This document shows positions 1-8,364 of a stretch of 62,015 nt of DNA, one piece after another. The DNA comes from Janthinobacterium sp. (GTDB taxonomy: Bacteria > Pseudomonadota > Gammaproteobacteria > Burkholderiales > Burkholderiaceae_D). The position numbers and the translations under genes are program-made. Location: contig NZ_RFSK01000034.1 in assembly GCF_009923995.1 (NCBI RefSeq), positions 1 to 62,015 on the forward strand. Reading direction: 5' to 3'. Every line of letters begins with the position of its first letter. The stretch's first letter is position 1. Under the pieces are notes generated by a model that was not told the origin of the DNA, did not search any database, and saw only the letters and a program-made list of their open reading frames with translations.

Positions 1-178
1 CGTCAACGCCTATCACAGCCGCCTGCGGGAATGGCTGCGGCCGTTTCACGGGGTGGCCACGCGCTACCTGCCGAACTACCTGGGATGGCGCTGGATACTT
101 GACGCCGGGCGCATCCGCTCGCCAGAAACCTTATTGAAGGCAACGTTGGGAGCGTTCCCACACTTGATGGTGACATAG
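1..178 (+). CDS. IS1595/ISXO2-type transposase, C-terminal fragment (cut by window edge)
   Basis: The frame is open from the window edge (first full codon at base 2) to TAG at 176-178 and gives 58 residues. The piece contains [19 protein letters not shown] followed by a NYLGW motif. This resembles the end of ISXO2-like/IS1595 transposases, where a GVATKYL-x-NYLGW-like stretch closes the catalytic domain. The N-terminal two thirds lie outside the window, so it cannot be said whether the element is intact. I found no convincing terminal inverted repeat in bases 179-330. It marks the left side of an accessory region. Confidence 0.72.
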   Translation, partial: VNAYHSRLREWLRPFHGVATRYLPNYLGWRWILDAGRIRSPETLLKATLGAFPHLMVT

Positions 179-329
179 CTTTTTTTTTCGCCTATTTATT
201 CGCAATACCTATAAATCTGGAAACTAAATTGTATTAGTCAGCGGTTTACGCTTGATGCATAGTGAAAAACTTGTCGAGCCGTCTAGTTTTTTGACGGACC
301 ACCGCCAACTTTTTCGGGAGGATGCATCG

Positions 330-1025
330 ATGCCTGCTCATATTCTGCTGCTGGACCCGGCGCCGGCCATGCAAGCCTTGCTGCTGCATAACCTGGAAGG
401 GGCTGGCTACCGTGTCCGCTGCGCTGTCGATGCACGCGGTGCGCTGGCGCTGCTGGCGGCGCGCACGCCCGACTTGCTGCTGCTGGAGTGGACCTTGCCG
501 GATGCCTGCGGCCTGGCACTGCTGCGCCAGCTGCGCCAGGATGGCGCGCTGGGCGAATTGCCCATTATCATGGCCAGCGCGCGCGACAGCGAGCAGGACA
601 AGGTGCTGGCGCTGGAAAGCGGCGCCGACGATTACCTGTGCAAGCCCTTCGGCCCCCGCGAAATGCTGGCCCGCGTGCACGCCCTGCTGCGCCGGCGCGG
701 GCCGCAGCACCGCGGGGCGGGCCAGGCGGCGTTGCGGCTCGATCCGCACACCTTGCGCGTGACGGCCGGCAACGTGCCCGTGAACCTGGGCCGGGTGGAA
801 TTCAAGCTGCTGCATTTCCTGATGGACCATCCCGGCCGCGTGCACAGCCGCGCGCAATTGCTGGACCACGTATGGGGCCATGCCGCCTACCTAGACGAGC
901 GCACGGTCGACGCCCACGTGGGACGCCTGCGTCACGCCCTGCAGCCGGGCGGCTGCGGCCATCACATCGAAACCGTGCGCGGCAGCGGCTACCGTTACCT
1001 GGCGCCCGGCGCCGCCTGCGCCTGA
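330..1025 (+). CDS. OmpR/PhoB-type response regulator with Glu at the phospho-acceptor site
   Basis: A 231-residue two-domain regulator. The receiver spans about residues 3-115 and a winged-helix DNA-binding domain about 130-228 (VEFKLLHFL, RTVDAHVGRLR, VRGSGYRY). The ATG at 330 was chosen because GGGAGG lies about 8 bases upstream; an in-frame ATG at 252 adds 26 residues that do not look like receiver sequence. The residue expected to be the phosphorylated Asp is Glu53 (LLLLEWTLPD). The acidic pocket is reduced to one Asp (LLLDPAP), while Ser83 and Lys105 (CKPF) are kept. The family normally needs Asp phosphorylation, so this one may act without it. Its TGA overlaps the next start (TGATG). 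No cognate kinase is adjacent. Confidence 0.9.
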   Translation: MPAHILLLDPAPAMQALLLHNLEGAGYRVRCAVDARGALALLAARTPDLLLLEWTLPDACGLALLRQLRQDGALGELPIIMASARDSEQDKVLALESGADDYLCKPFGPREMLARVHALLRRRGPQHRGAGQAALRLDPHTLRVTAGNVPVNLGRVEFKLLHFLMDHPGRVHSRAQLLDHVWGHAAYLDERTVDAHVGRLRHALQPGGCGHHIETVRGSGYRYLAPGAACA

Positions 1026-1699
1026 TGCTGCTGACGGCGCGGGAACAGGAGTATTTGCTGCACGCCATCGTCGGCGCGCATGGCATCGCCGCGCGCAGCG
1101 ACTTCTTCCTGTGGAGCCAGGGGCCGTTGCAGGCGCTGCTGCCGCACGCCATCCTCGTCTGCGCGCAGCTGGGCAGCGACGGCACCGTGCTGCGCAGCGA
1201 GGCGTGGCATAGCGCCGTGCTCGGGCATGCCGAGTTGATGGAAATCAATGACCCCTGCCATGGCACGGTGGCGCGCCTGGCGCGGGCCTGGCGCGCGGCT
1301 GGCCAGCGGGCGCTGGCCGTGGACCAGGACCTGGTGCATGGCAACATGACGGCGGGCGGCGGCAGCCTGTTCGCGCTGCTGGCCATGCCGGCGGCGGACG
1401 CGGCGGGCCAGGCTTACCTGCTGGAATTGCTGCTGCCGTATCTGCAGCTGCACTGGCTGGCGCTGCCGGAAAGCCGGCATCCGGCCCTGGCCGGCGCGGC
1501 GCGCGCGGCCAGCCCGCGCGAGCTGGAAGTGCTGCGCTGGGTCAGCATGGGGAAAAGTAACGAGGAAGTGGGACAAATCCTCGGCATCAGCGGCTGGACG
1601 GTGAAAAGCCATCTGCAGCGCATCTACAAACTGCTGGGCGTGAGCAACCGTACGCAAGCCGTCACGCGCGGCATGGCGCTGCAGCTGATCCGCCGCTAG
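1025..1699 (+). CDS. epsA: LuxR-family transcriptional regulator, EpsA-like
   Basis: A 224-residue protein with a C-terminal LuxR/GerE helix-turn-helix at about 160-222 (SPRELEVLRWV, GKSNEEVGQILGIS, TVKSHLQRIYKLLGV). The N-terminal part matches no autoinducer or receiver domain that I recognise. Its length and architecture fit EpsA, a regulator linked to exopolysaccharide and PEP-CTERM/exosortase loci in betaproteobacteria. Two PEP-CTERM genes nearby support that reading. The start overlaps the stop of the preceding response regulator (TGATG), so the two are probably translationally coupled. Its stop shares the CTAG palindrome at 1696-1699 with the convergent I9 gene. The gene name is by resemblance only. 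Confidence 0.75.
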   Translation: MLLTAREQEYLLHAIVGAHGIAARSDFFLWSQGPLQALLPHAILVCAQLGSDGTVLRSEAWHSAVLGHAELMEINDPCHGTVARLARAWRAAGQRALAVDQDLVHGNMTAGGGSLFALLAMPAADAAGQAYLLELLLPYLQLHWLALPESRHPALAGAARAASPRELEVLRWVSMGKSNEEVGQILGISGWTVKSHLQRIYKLLGVSNRTQAVTRGMALQLIRR

Positions 1700-2142
1700 C
1701 GCTGCGGCGGCGGTGCCGCCTGCCGCGCGCCGCCGCCCCCGCCCGTGTGTTCGAGCGTACTGTACGACACCTGCGCCACGTCCGGACTGGCCCGCAGGCG
1801 CGCCACCTCGTCCGGCGTCAGCATGGCGGCAAAGCCATTCAGGGCGACCGTGTAGCGGTATTGCACGGGCGCTCCCGCCACCAGCGCCAGCACGGCGCGC
1901 TGCCTGTCTTCCAGGTAGGCCGTGTAGCGCCGCGCCGCTTCGCTGTCCGTGTCCAGGCGCTGGCCGGGCACGCTGGTTGGCGCCAGGCCGGGCACGCCGC
2001 CCAGGTAGGCGGCCAGCGGCGCATCCGTCAGTTGCACGATGCAGGCCCGCCGCGCCTGCGCCGCGGGCAGCTGCGCCTGCACGGCGCCGGCCAGGCCGCT
2101 TGCGCCGGCGACGGCCGCGAGTATCCAGTATGGTGATGGCAT
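1696..2142 (-). CDS. Stand-alone secreted inhibitor I9 (protease propeptide-like) protein
   Basis: 148 residues. A hydrophobic signal peptide (about 1-24, ending AVQAQ) is followed by one inhibitor I9 domain (about 30-130; RACIVQLTDAPLAAY, APVQYRYTVALNGFAAML) and a Gly/Pro/Gln-rich tail. It contains no peptidase domain. The I9 part closely matches the propeptide of the adjacent subtilisin: both have IVQLTD-x-P, YLE, APVQY and LNGFAA in the same order. The ATG at 2142 is preferred over an upstream in-frame start because GGAAAG sits about 8 bases ahead. Free I9 proteins are known elsewhere as inhibitors or folding helpers of subtilases. Here it could inhibit or chaperone the neighbour, which is an inference. 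A terminator separates it from the protease gene. Confidence 0.85.
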   Translation of the reverse strand: MPSPYWILAAVAGASGLAGAVQAQLPAAQARRACIVQLTDAPLAAYLGGVPGLAPTSVPGQRLDTDSEAARRYTAYLEDRQRAVLALVAGAPVQYRYTVALNGFAAMLTPDEVARLRASPDVAQVSYSTLEHTGGGGGARQAAPPPQR

Positions 2143-2209
2143 GGCATGCTTTCCGGGCGCGGGGGCAGCGCCTGCCATGCCGATTCTACGCCTGGAACCG
2201 GCGACGCAT

Positions 2210-2235
2210 AAAAAAAACGCGCCCCGCAGGGCGCG
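2210..2235 (-). terminator. Rho-independent terminator of the subtilisin gene
   Basis: On the minus strand, CGCGCCC, a short loop TGCG and GGGCGCG form a perfect 7-bp stem followed by eight T. It lies 27 bases after the stop of the S8 protease gene and before the I9 gene. Confidence 0.88.
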
Positions 2236-2261
2236 CCGTGTTGCTGCTAGGACGGATAGCC

Positions 2262-5200
2262 TTACAGCTTGATATCCGTCTTCACGCTGCGCTGGCTGGG
2301 GACGGCCAGCGGCAGCGGGTTGTTGGTTTCCACCGACAGCACGGTGGTGGAGGCCGCCGCGTTGTTGCCATCAAGGAAGACCACGCCACCCACGTAGCGC
2401 TTGCCAGTTTCCAGCCCTGACCAGCTGACGCCGGCCGTGGCGCTGCCGCCCACATACACCTTGCTGGGCAGGGTGGCCTTCAGGTTGCCGCCCTTGTCGG
2501 CCGTCGTGACGACGGCCGACGACAGGCCGAAGCCCGTCGACACGCCATTGGCCAGTTCGTAGCCGATCACGCATACCTTGTAGTTGCCCGCTGCCGGGGT
2601 GGTCACGGTGATCGTCTCGTTCGAGCCGGCCGTGGCCGACAGGGCGACGGCCGTGCCGGCGCCGTTGAGCAGCATCAGGTCGAGGTCATTGCCCGCGCCA
2701 GCGGTGGTGTCGCGATCGAAGGTTTCGAAGCGCGCCACGACCGTGTTGGCGGGAATGGTGACGTTGATGGCGCGCACGCCGCTGCTGCCCGCCTTGCACG
2801 CGGCCGTCATCTGCGCCACGGTTTCCATGCTGCCAGGCGCGGCCTGGTTCACGGTCTGCTCGCTGCGCACGACTTCCTTCAGGCCGCCCGTCGCGGCGCC
2901 GACCTTGCCGGCAAAGCCGGTGGCCAGGGTCAGCGAACGCAAGCCGCTGACCTTGTCCGCCTGCAGCAGGGCCGGCGACTGCACGGCGCGGCCCGAGCGT
3001 GCCGTGACGGGGCTGCGTACCGTGTGCACGCCGTCGCTCCACACGAGGGCGCCATACTGCCAGGCGTTGTCCGGCGCCGTCGTGCGCGTCAGGGTCACGT
3101 TGAAGGACTTGGTTTCGCCGGGCGCCAGCACCAGGCTGGACGGTGCCACCACGACGCTGTAGCCGCTCAGCGAGGCGCTGGCCGTGTAGGTGGCGCTGCT
3201 GCTGCCCACGTTGGTGACGCGGCGCGTCACCGTCTGCGTGCCCAGCACGTTGGCGATGGTGATCGACGGCAAGTTCAGGTTGTAGCCGGCGAGGGTGCCG
3301 CCCGCGCATTCCGCCGTCATGCCGACGCCGCACATGTATTTCTTGTAGTCGGCCAGGTTGGCGTCATATACGAGGCCGGGATCGGTGGCCTTATTCGGCG
3401 TCACGTGGCCGGCGCCCTGGCCCCAAGGCAGGATGCCCCGCGCGTCGCCCGCCTGGGCGTCGGGCAGGGTGGTGCTGCCGGTGGTCATCAGGGCCGACTT
3501 GATGGCGGCCGGGCTCCAGTCCGGATGCTGCTGGCGTAGCAGGGCGGCCAGGCCGGCCACGTGCGGGCTGGCCATCGACGTGCCTTGCAGGAAGATGTAG
3601 GCTTGCGCCGGCACCAGGCTGCCGCTCTGCACGGCATCGCGCTGCGCGCGCGACAGGGCAGGCGTGCCGCCGGCCAGGATGTCCACGCCAGGCGCCGTGA
3701 GGTCGGGCTTGAGCAGGTTGGCGTCAAACAGGTTCGGGCCGCGCGACGAGAAGTCGGCCACCACGGGCGCGGCGGGGCCGTTGCCGTTGGTGACGAAACG
3801 CGAGATGGCGGCCGTGGCCGCGCCCGTCTGTGCCTGGGCGTTGATCAGTGCGCCATCGGCGGCGCTCACGTGCACGGCCGGCAGCACGTGCGGGTCGGAC
3901 ACCAGGCCCAGGCCCGTGTCGACCAGCACCATGCCGGCGCCGCCCGCTTCCAGCACGGCCACGCCCTTGTCGGTGCGCGCCGTGGTGCCGCGCAGGCAGC
4001 TGACGACCTTGCCGGCCACCTTGGCCGGGTCCAGCAGGGCCACGCCGCCGTTGTCGCCGGCGCGGTAGCACAGGGCCAGTTTCTGCGCATCGGCGCCGGG
4101 CAGGCCCGCATCCTGGGCGCGGATCAGCGGCGTGCCGGGCAGCGGGTTGTAGTTGAGCGAGGCGCCCGTGTACTTGGCGCCATTGCTCAGGGTGACGGTG
4201 GCCTGGTTGGCGCGGTTGTGCGTCGAGGCGGCGACCGTCGTGATCCATGGGCTGACGTGGGCCACGGTATTGGCCGGACCCGAATTGCCGGCCGAGGCGG
4301 CCACGAAGACGCCCGCATTCGACGCGTGCAGGAAGGCTTGCTCGACGGGGTCGTTGACGGCGCCGCCGCCGCTGATCGAGTAGTTGATGACGTGCACGCC
4401 ATCCTGGACGGCTTTTTCGATGGCCGCCACGCTGTCGCCGCCGTAGCAGCCGTTCTTCGCGCCCGTGGCCTGGGTGGCCAGGTTGTAGGACCAGCATACC
4501 TTGTAGACGGACAGGCGGGCGCGCGGCGCGATGCCGGCGATGGCGCCCAGCGGGGTGCCGGCCACGGTGACGGGCACGCCCGCGTTGCCGCCCGCGGTGG
4601 ACGAGGTGTGCGTGCCGTGGCCGCCTTCGCCGCTGGGGTCGCCAACGGAGTCGCGCGGCGAGGTGAATTCGCTCCAGTGCTGGATCTTGTCCGTTTCCGT
4701 CAAGCGCACGGCATTGAAGTATTGCGCGCCGATCAGCTTATTGTTGCAATGGTCTTGCGTAAAGCCTTCGCCCGTCTGGCAGCTGCCTTTCCAGGCGGCA
4801 GGCGGGGCGCCGTAGGCCAGGGTGGCGTTCGGATCGAAGGTGGGCGTGCCGTTGGCATCGACCTTGTCCGCATACGACAGGTTTTCCGGCCACACGCCGC
4901 CGTCGACGATGCCGATGATGATGTCTTCGCCCGCGTGCTGCTTGCCGCCCAGCTGGCTCCACAGGCCGCCCGGCTGGTCCAGGCCGAGGAAGGTGGGCGT
5001 GTAGTTCGTTTGCAGGGCGCGCGGCTCGTCGGGGGCGATGCTGGCCACTTCGCCGCTCGCCTGCAGCTGGCGCACTTCGGCGTCGGTCAGCAGGGCGGCA
5101 AAGCCGTTGAGGACGATCTTGTACTGGTATTGCACGGGGGCGGAGGCGACGAGGGCTTGTACCCGGGCCTGTTTCTGCTCGAGGTAGTCGCCGTACAGCT

Positions 5201-5414
5201 GCACTTCCGCGCTGGCCAGGTCGAGGCGGCCGCCGTCGGCAGGCTGGGTGGCGCCCAGGCCTTCCACCGTGCCGGCGTACGAGGCGATCGGTTTATCGGT
5301 GAGCTGCACGATGTAGGGGCGGCGCAGGTCGTCGGCGTGGGCCTGGAAGCTCAGGCTGGCAAACAGGCTCAGTGCGGCGAGCGAAATGGGACGCAAAGCG
5401 GGACGGAATGTCAT
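2262..5414 (-). CDS. Secreted subtilisin-like serine protease (S8) with I9 propeptide, PA insert and C-terminal domains
   Basis: 1050 residues. Layout: signal peptide (about 1-27, SFQAHA); I9 propeptide (about 32-135); S8 catalytic domain with Asp171 (IVDGG), His266 (GGHGTHTSS) and Ser613 (GTSMASPHVAG). A protease-associated (PA) insert lies between His and Ser (about 430-530), followed by an Fn3-like domain (about 700-800) and a PPC-like domain (about 880-970). The architecture matches plant-type/cucumisin-like bacterial subtilases. It should be exported by Sec, and the neighbouring secretion machine could carry it across the outer membrane (inference). AGGAA lies ahead of the start. It begins 42 bases after the PEP-CTERM gene on the same strand, so the two are probably co-transcribed. 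It carries no PEP-CTERM signal itself. Confidence 0.95.
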   Translation of the reverse strand: MTFRPALRPISLAALSLFASLSFQAHADDLRRPYIVQLTDKPIASYAGTVEGLGATQPADGGRLDLASAEVQLYGDYLEQKQARVQALVASAPVQYQYKIVLNGFAALLTDAEVRQLQASGEVASIAPDEPRALQTNYTPTFLGLDQPGGLWSQLGGKQHAGEDIIIGIVDGGVWPENLSYADKVDANGTPTFDPNATLAYGAPPAAWKGSCQTGEGFTQDHCNNKLIGAQYFNAVRLTETDKIQHWSEFTSPRDSVGDPSGEGGHGTHTSSTAGGNAGVPVTVAGTPLGAIAGIAPRARLSVYKVCWSYNLATQATGAKNGCYGGDSVAAIEKAVQDGVHVINYSISGGGAVNDPVEQAFLHASNAGVFVAASAGNSGPANTVAHVSPWITTVAASTHNRANQATVTLSNGAKYTGASLNYNPLPGTPLIRAQDAGLPGADAQKLALCYRAGDNGGVALLDPAKVAGKVVSCLRGTTARTDKGVAVLEAGGAGMVLVDTGLGLVSDPHVLPAVHVSAADGALINAQAQTGAATAAISRFVTNGNGPAAPVVADFSSRGPNLFDANLLKPDLTAPGVDILAGGTPALSRAQRDAVQSGSLVPAQAYIFLQGTSMASPHVAGLAALLRQQHPDWSPAAIKSALMTTGSTTLPDAQAGDARGILPWGQGAGHVTPNKATDPGLVYDANLADYKKYMCGVGMTAECAGGTLAGYNLNLPSITIANVLGTQTVTRRVTNVGSSSATYTASASLSGYSVVVAPSSLVLAPGETKSFNVTLTRTTAPDNAWQYGALVWSDGVHTVRSPVTARSGRAVQSPALLQADKVSGLRSLTLATGFAGKVGAATGGLKEVVRSEQTVNQAAPGSMETVAQMTAACKAGSSGVRAINVTIPANTVVARFETFDRDTTAGAGNDLDLMLLNGAGTAVALSATAGSNETITVTTPAAGNYKVCVIGYELANGVSTGFGLSSAVVTTADKGGNLKATLPSKVYVGGSATAGVSWSGLETGKRYVGGVVFLDGNNAAASTTVLSVETNNPLPLAVPSQRSVKTDIKL

Positions 5415-5456
5415 GTGGGATTTCCTGGTAACGGTAACGGGAACGGAATGGGAGGA

Positions 5457-6212
5457 TCAGGCTTGCCGGCGGCGCGCCGCGAAACCGATGCCTGCCAGGC
5501 CCAGCAGCATCATCGCGTAGGTCGATGGCTCCGGTACCGAGGCGACGATATTGTCGAGCGCAAACTGTCCCTTGTTGGAGCTGAAGGCGCTGCAGCTGCC
5601 CGCCGTGTTGCAAGTGAAGCCGAAGAAGGCCAGCGACGCGAATTGCTGGCTGCCGAAGCTGGCGCTGGTGTTGTAGTGCTGGAACTGGAAGTTGCCGCCG
5701 ATGGGGCCGCCCAGCTGGTAGGTTTCATAGATGGACGAGCCATTGGCGTAAAAGCCCTGCACGCGCAGCAGGCCGGCGACGGCCGGGTAGCTGACGCCCT
5801 GGGCGTAGCCGATGAAGCTGGCGTCGAAGCCCTGCAGGCTGACGCTGCCGCCGGCGCGCAGCGGGTCGAGATAGACGATGCCGTCGTTGAGGGAGGCATA
5901 GTAATTGCTCGTATTGTTGGTCGGGCACGCCATGCCGCAGGCGGCCGGGTCCGATCCGTCGAAGACCGCGCCGACCAGGTCGCCATAGCTGGCGCCGGCC
6001 ACGTTGGATGCGCCCGTCAGCACGAAGTTGCCGAATTCCAGGGCGTCGCCATGGCCGACGAACTGGCTGTCCAGGTTGTCAAAGTTGATCACTTCCGCGA
6101 TAGCGGAGGGGGCGCAGGCGGCAGACAGGGCCAGGATGGCGGCACCGGCCAGCTGCTTGGCGGAGAAGGGGCTTGCTGCGAAAGCGGCCTTCGAATGCAC
6201 AATACGAGTCAT
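5457..6212 (-). CDS. PEP-CTERM sorting-domain protein (QFxxD-like family)
   Basis: 251 residues with an N-terminal export signal (about 1-39) and a C-terminal PEP-CTERM signal: VPEPSTYAMMLLGLAGIGF followed by ARRR. Exosortase is expected to process such tails at the membrane. The central domain is beta-rich and Gly/Ser-rich with a QFALD motif just before the tail, as in a PEP-CTERM family known for QFxxD. Cys pairs (CGMAC, CNTAGSC) may form disulfides. AAGGGAAAA precedes the start. An extended -10 like element (minus-strand TG-C-TATAGT, plus bases 6315-6323) gives a leader of about 100 bases. The gene probably leads an operon with the subtilisin. The ligand or role of the central domain is unknown. 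Confidence 0.9.
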   Translation of the reverse strand: MTRIVHSKAAFAASPFSAKQLAGAAILALSAACAPSAIAEVINFDNLDSQFVGHGDALEFGNFVLTGASNVAGASYGDLVGAVFDGSDPAACGMACPTNNTSNYYASLNDGIVYLDPLRAGGSVSLQGFDASFIGYAQGVSYPAVAGLLRVQGFYANGSSIYETYQLGGPIGGNFQFQHYNTSASFGSQQFASLAFFGFTCNTAGSCSAFSSNKGQFALDNIVASVPEPSTYAMMLLGLAGIGFAARRRQA

Positions 6213-6678
6213 GAATTTTCCCTTGGTGATTTATGTCGGATGCAATATGTTTTGCGTCTTGGATGCTCTTTCCTGTGCGGACGGATAAGACCAGTGCCCA
6301 GAAAATTGATTTTTACTATAGCAAAAGAGGCAATTCCATTGTTCAATATTCTTTCAAATTTAATTTGAAAGTTACAAATAATGAATGAATAAAATTCATC
6401 TTTTACTATGAAATAGTGACCAGAAGTAGATAGTTTCCGCAATGAAAATAGTTGGGTAATTGACCATGGCCGCTGGCGTGCGCGCCGCCGTGGCAGTTTC
6501 GCGCACACTGGATGGTTTCCTCGGGAATTTGTTGTTCACCATGCAAATAAAAGGTTGTCGTAACCATAAGCGGCATGGTAGGCTGATAAGCATCGGGCAA
6601 GCGCGTGCCGTCCGTGCGTGGCCATCAGCGGCGCACAGCGGCGCAATGTATTGAAGGTAGGCAAGAAGGAGTTACCGG
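6213..6678. other. 466-bp AT-rich divergent intergenic region between PEP-CTERM/S8 and the secretion operon
   Basis: No gene is visible here. AT content rises sharply over 6300-6460 compared with the flanks. It holds a 21-base palindrome (6351-6371) and an extended -10 like site reading left (6315-6323). The short motifs AAGTAGATAG (6424-6433) and GAAAATAGTT (6444-6453) recur upstream of the second PEP-CTERM gene. The gspG side has AAGGAG just before the ATG at 6679. Confidence 0.7.
6351..6371. promoter_or_regulatory. 21-base perfect palindrome, candidate operator
   Basis: CTTTCAAATT and AATTTGAAAG are perfect inverted 10-base arms around a single T. The site lies 139 bases upstream of the left-reading PEP-CTERM start and just upstream of its candidate -10 element. 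No T-run follows, so an operator for a dimeric regulator is more likely than a terminator. Confidence 0.5.
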
Positions 6679-7122
6679 ATGCATGCAGCACACAGGCAGA
6701 ATTTGGCGGCGGCGCGCGGTGCGCGCGGGTTTACTTTGCTCGAATTACTGGTCGTTATCGTCATCATCGGCTTGCTGGCGGCCTATGTGGGGCCCAAGTA
6801 TTTCGCCCAGCTGGGCAAGTCCGAAGTGACGGTGGCCAAGGCGCAGATCGAGGCGTTCGAGAAGTCGCTCGACACCTACCGTCTCGACGTGGGACGCTAT
6901 CCCACCACGGAAGAAGGCCTGGCCGCCTTGCTGGTCGCGCCGCCCACGGCCGGCACGCGCTGGAACGGCCCTTACCTGAAAAAGGCCGTGCCCCTCGACC
7001 CGTGGGGCCATGCCTATCAGTACCGCGCCCCTGGCAGCAAGGGCGAATACGATATCGTTTCCATGGGCAAAGATGGCCAGCCGGGCGGCAGCGGCGAGAA
7101 TGCCGACATCAGCTCGCAATAA
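6679..7122 (+). CDS. gspG: Type II secretion major pseudopilin GspG
   Basis: 147 residues. The prepilin signal is cleaved after Gly17 (ARG|FTLLE), with Glu at mature position 5 and a hydrophobic helix to about residue 40. The C-terminal half has the GspG pattern: YRLDVGRYPTTEEGLAALL, a WNGPYLKK segment, DPWGHAYQY and a final SMGKDGQPGG segment that forms the calcium site in this family. GspG is the main subunit of the T2SS pseudopilus. AAGGAG lies 8 bases upstream. It is the first gene of the plus-strand secretion operon, and gspF follows after 36 bases. Confidence 0.96.
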   Translation: MHAAHRQNLAAARGARGFTLLELLVVIVIIGLLAAYVGPKYFAQLGKSEVTVAKAQIEAFEKSLDTYRLDVGRYPTTEEGLAALLVAPPTAGTRWNGPYLKKAVPLDPWGHAYQYRAPGSKGEYDIVSMGKDGQPGGSGENADISSQ

Positions 7123-7158
7123 GCGCATCGCCACTTTTTTTCCTACGGATACGCCATC

Positions 7159-8364
7159 ATGCAGTTTGAAGTACGCGCGCTCTCCACGGACGAGGCGGTA
7201 GCCACCCTGTCGACCTGCGTGATCGACGGCCGCGACGAAGCGGACGCGCGTCGCCAGGCCGAGGCGCGGGGCCTGTTTGTCAGCGCCATCCGCCCCTTGC
7301 GCGCCACGCCGTTCAGCGCCGCCGGGCGCCAGCGCGCGCGGGCGCTGCCCCTGCTGCTGTTCAGCCAGGAATTGCTGGCCCTGCTCAATGCGGGGCTGGG
7401 CATCGTCGAGGCGCTCGAAGCGCTGCTGGAAAAGGAAGCGTCGCCGGCCACGCGCAGCGTGCTCACGCGCCTGCTGGAAGGCTTGCGCGAAGGCAAGCGC
7501 TTTTCCGCCGTGCTGGCAGAGCAGTCCGAACTGTTTCCGCCGCTCTACATCGGCATCGTCAAGGCGGCCGAGGGCACCAGCGACCTGCCGCGCGCGCTGT
7601 CGCGCTACATCGATTACCAGCAGCGCATCGACACGGTGCGCGCGAAGATCGTCAGCGCCGCCATCTATCCCGCCATCCTGCTGGCCGTGGGCGGCGGCGT
7701 CAGTGCCTTCCTGATCAGCTATGTGGTGCCCCGTTTCGCCGAGGTGTACCAGGGCGCCGGGCGCAACCTGCCGTGGATGTCGCAGGTCATGCTCAGCTGG
7801 GGCCAGTTCGTCACCGAGCATGGCGTGCTGCTGCTGGCCGGCGTGGCCATCGCCGGCGGCGGACTGTGGACGGCCGTGCGGCGCGTGCTGCGCAACGGCG
7901 GCGTGGCGCGCCTGCTGGCGAAGCTGCCCGGCATCGGCGAGCGCGTGCGCATCTATGAACTGTCGCGCCTGTACCTGACCCTGGGCATGCTGGCCGAGGG
8001 CGGCATCACCATCGTGCAAGCCATTTCCACCGTGCAGGCCATGGTCTCGCCGCGCATGCAGGCGTCCCTGCAGCAGGCGCGCGCCGCCATCGAGGCGGGC
8101 CAGCCCCTGTCGTCCGCCTTCGAACAGCACCAGCTGACGACGCCGATCTCGCTGCGTATGCTGCGCGTGGGCGAGCGCACGGGCGACATGGGCCCCATGC
8201 TGACCCAGTCCGCAGCCTTCTATGACGGCGAAATCAGCCGCTGGATCGACCGTTTCACGCGCACCTTCGAACCCCTGCTCATGGCCGCCATCGGCCTGGT
8301 CGTGGGCGCCATCGTGATCCTGCTGTACATGCCCATCTTTGACCTGGCCGGCGATATTTCATGA
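7159..8364 (+). CDS. gspF: Type II secretion inner-membrane platform protein GspF
   Basis: 401 residues with two T2SSF/PilC repeats (about 66-190 and 270-395). Three membrane helices are seen near 170-196, 222-240 and 370-396 (the last ends VILLYMPIFDL). The family forms the inner-membrane platform that couples the ATPase to pseudopilus assembly. The stop overlaps the gspE start (ATGA), so the two are translationally coupled. The N-terminal stretch differs from classical GspF in having an extended charged segment (about 1-60). Confidence 0.96.
   Translation: MQFEVRALSTDEAVATLSTCVIDGRDEADARRQAEARGLFVSAIRPLRATPFSAAGRQRARALPLLLFSQELLALLNAGLGIVEALEALLEKEASPATRSVLTRLLEGLREGKRFSAVLAEQSELFPPLYIGIVKAAEGTSDLPRALSRYIDYQQRIDTVRAKIVSAAIYPAILLAVGGGVSAFLISYVVPRFAEVYQGAGRNLPWMSQVMLSWGQFVTEHGVLLLAGVAIAGGGLWTAVRRVLRNGGVARLLAKLPGIGERVRIYELSRLYLTLGMLAEGGITIVQAISTVQAMVSPRMQASLQQARAAIEAGQPLSSAFEQHQLTTPISLRMLRVGERTGDMGPMLTQSAAFYDGEISRWIDRFTRTFEPLLMAAIGLVVGAIVILLYMPIFDLAGDIS

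Noticed and set aside
6241..6262. Sigma-54 promoter for the first PEP-CTERM gene
   Set aside because: A TTGCA is present on the minus strand, but the -24 position reads GC instead of GG, so the match is too weak.
3561..6368. Long open frame opposite the subtilisin and PEP-CTERM genes
   Set aside because: The opposite strand has clear domains and catalytic residues; the frame is Ala/Gly/Arg-rich without any motif, as expected for high-GC antisense.
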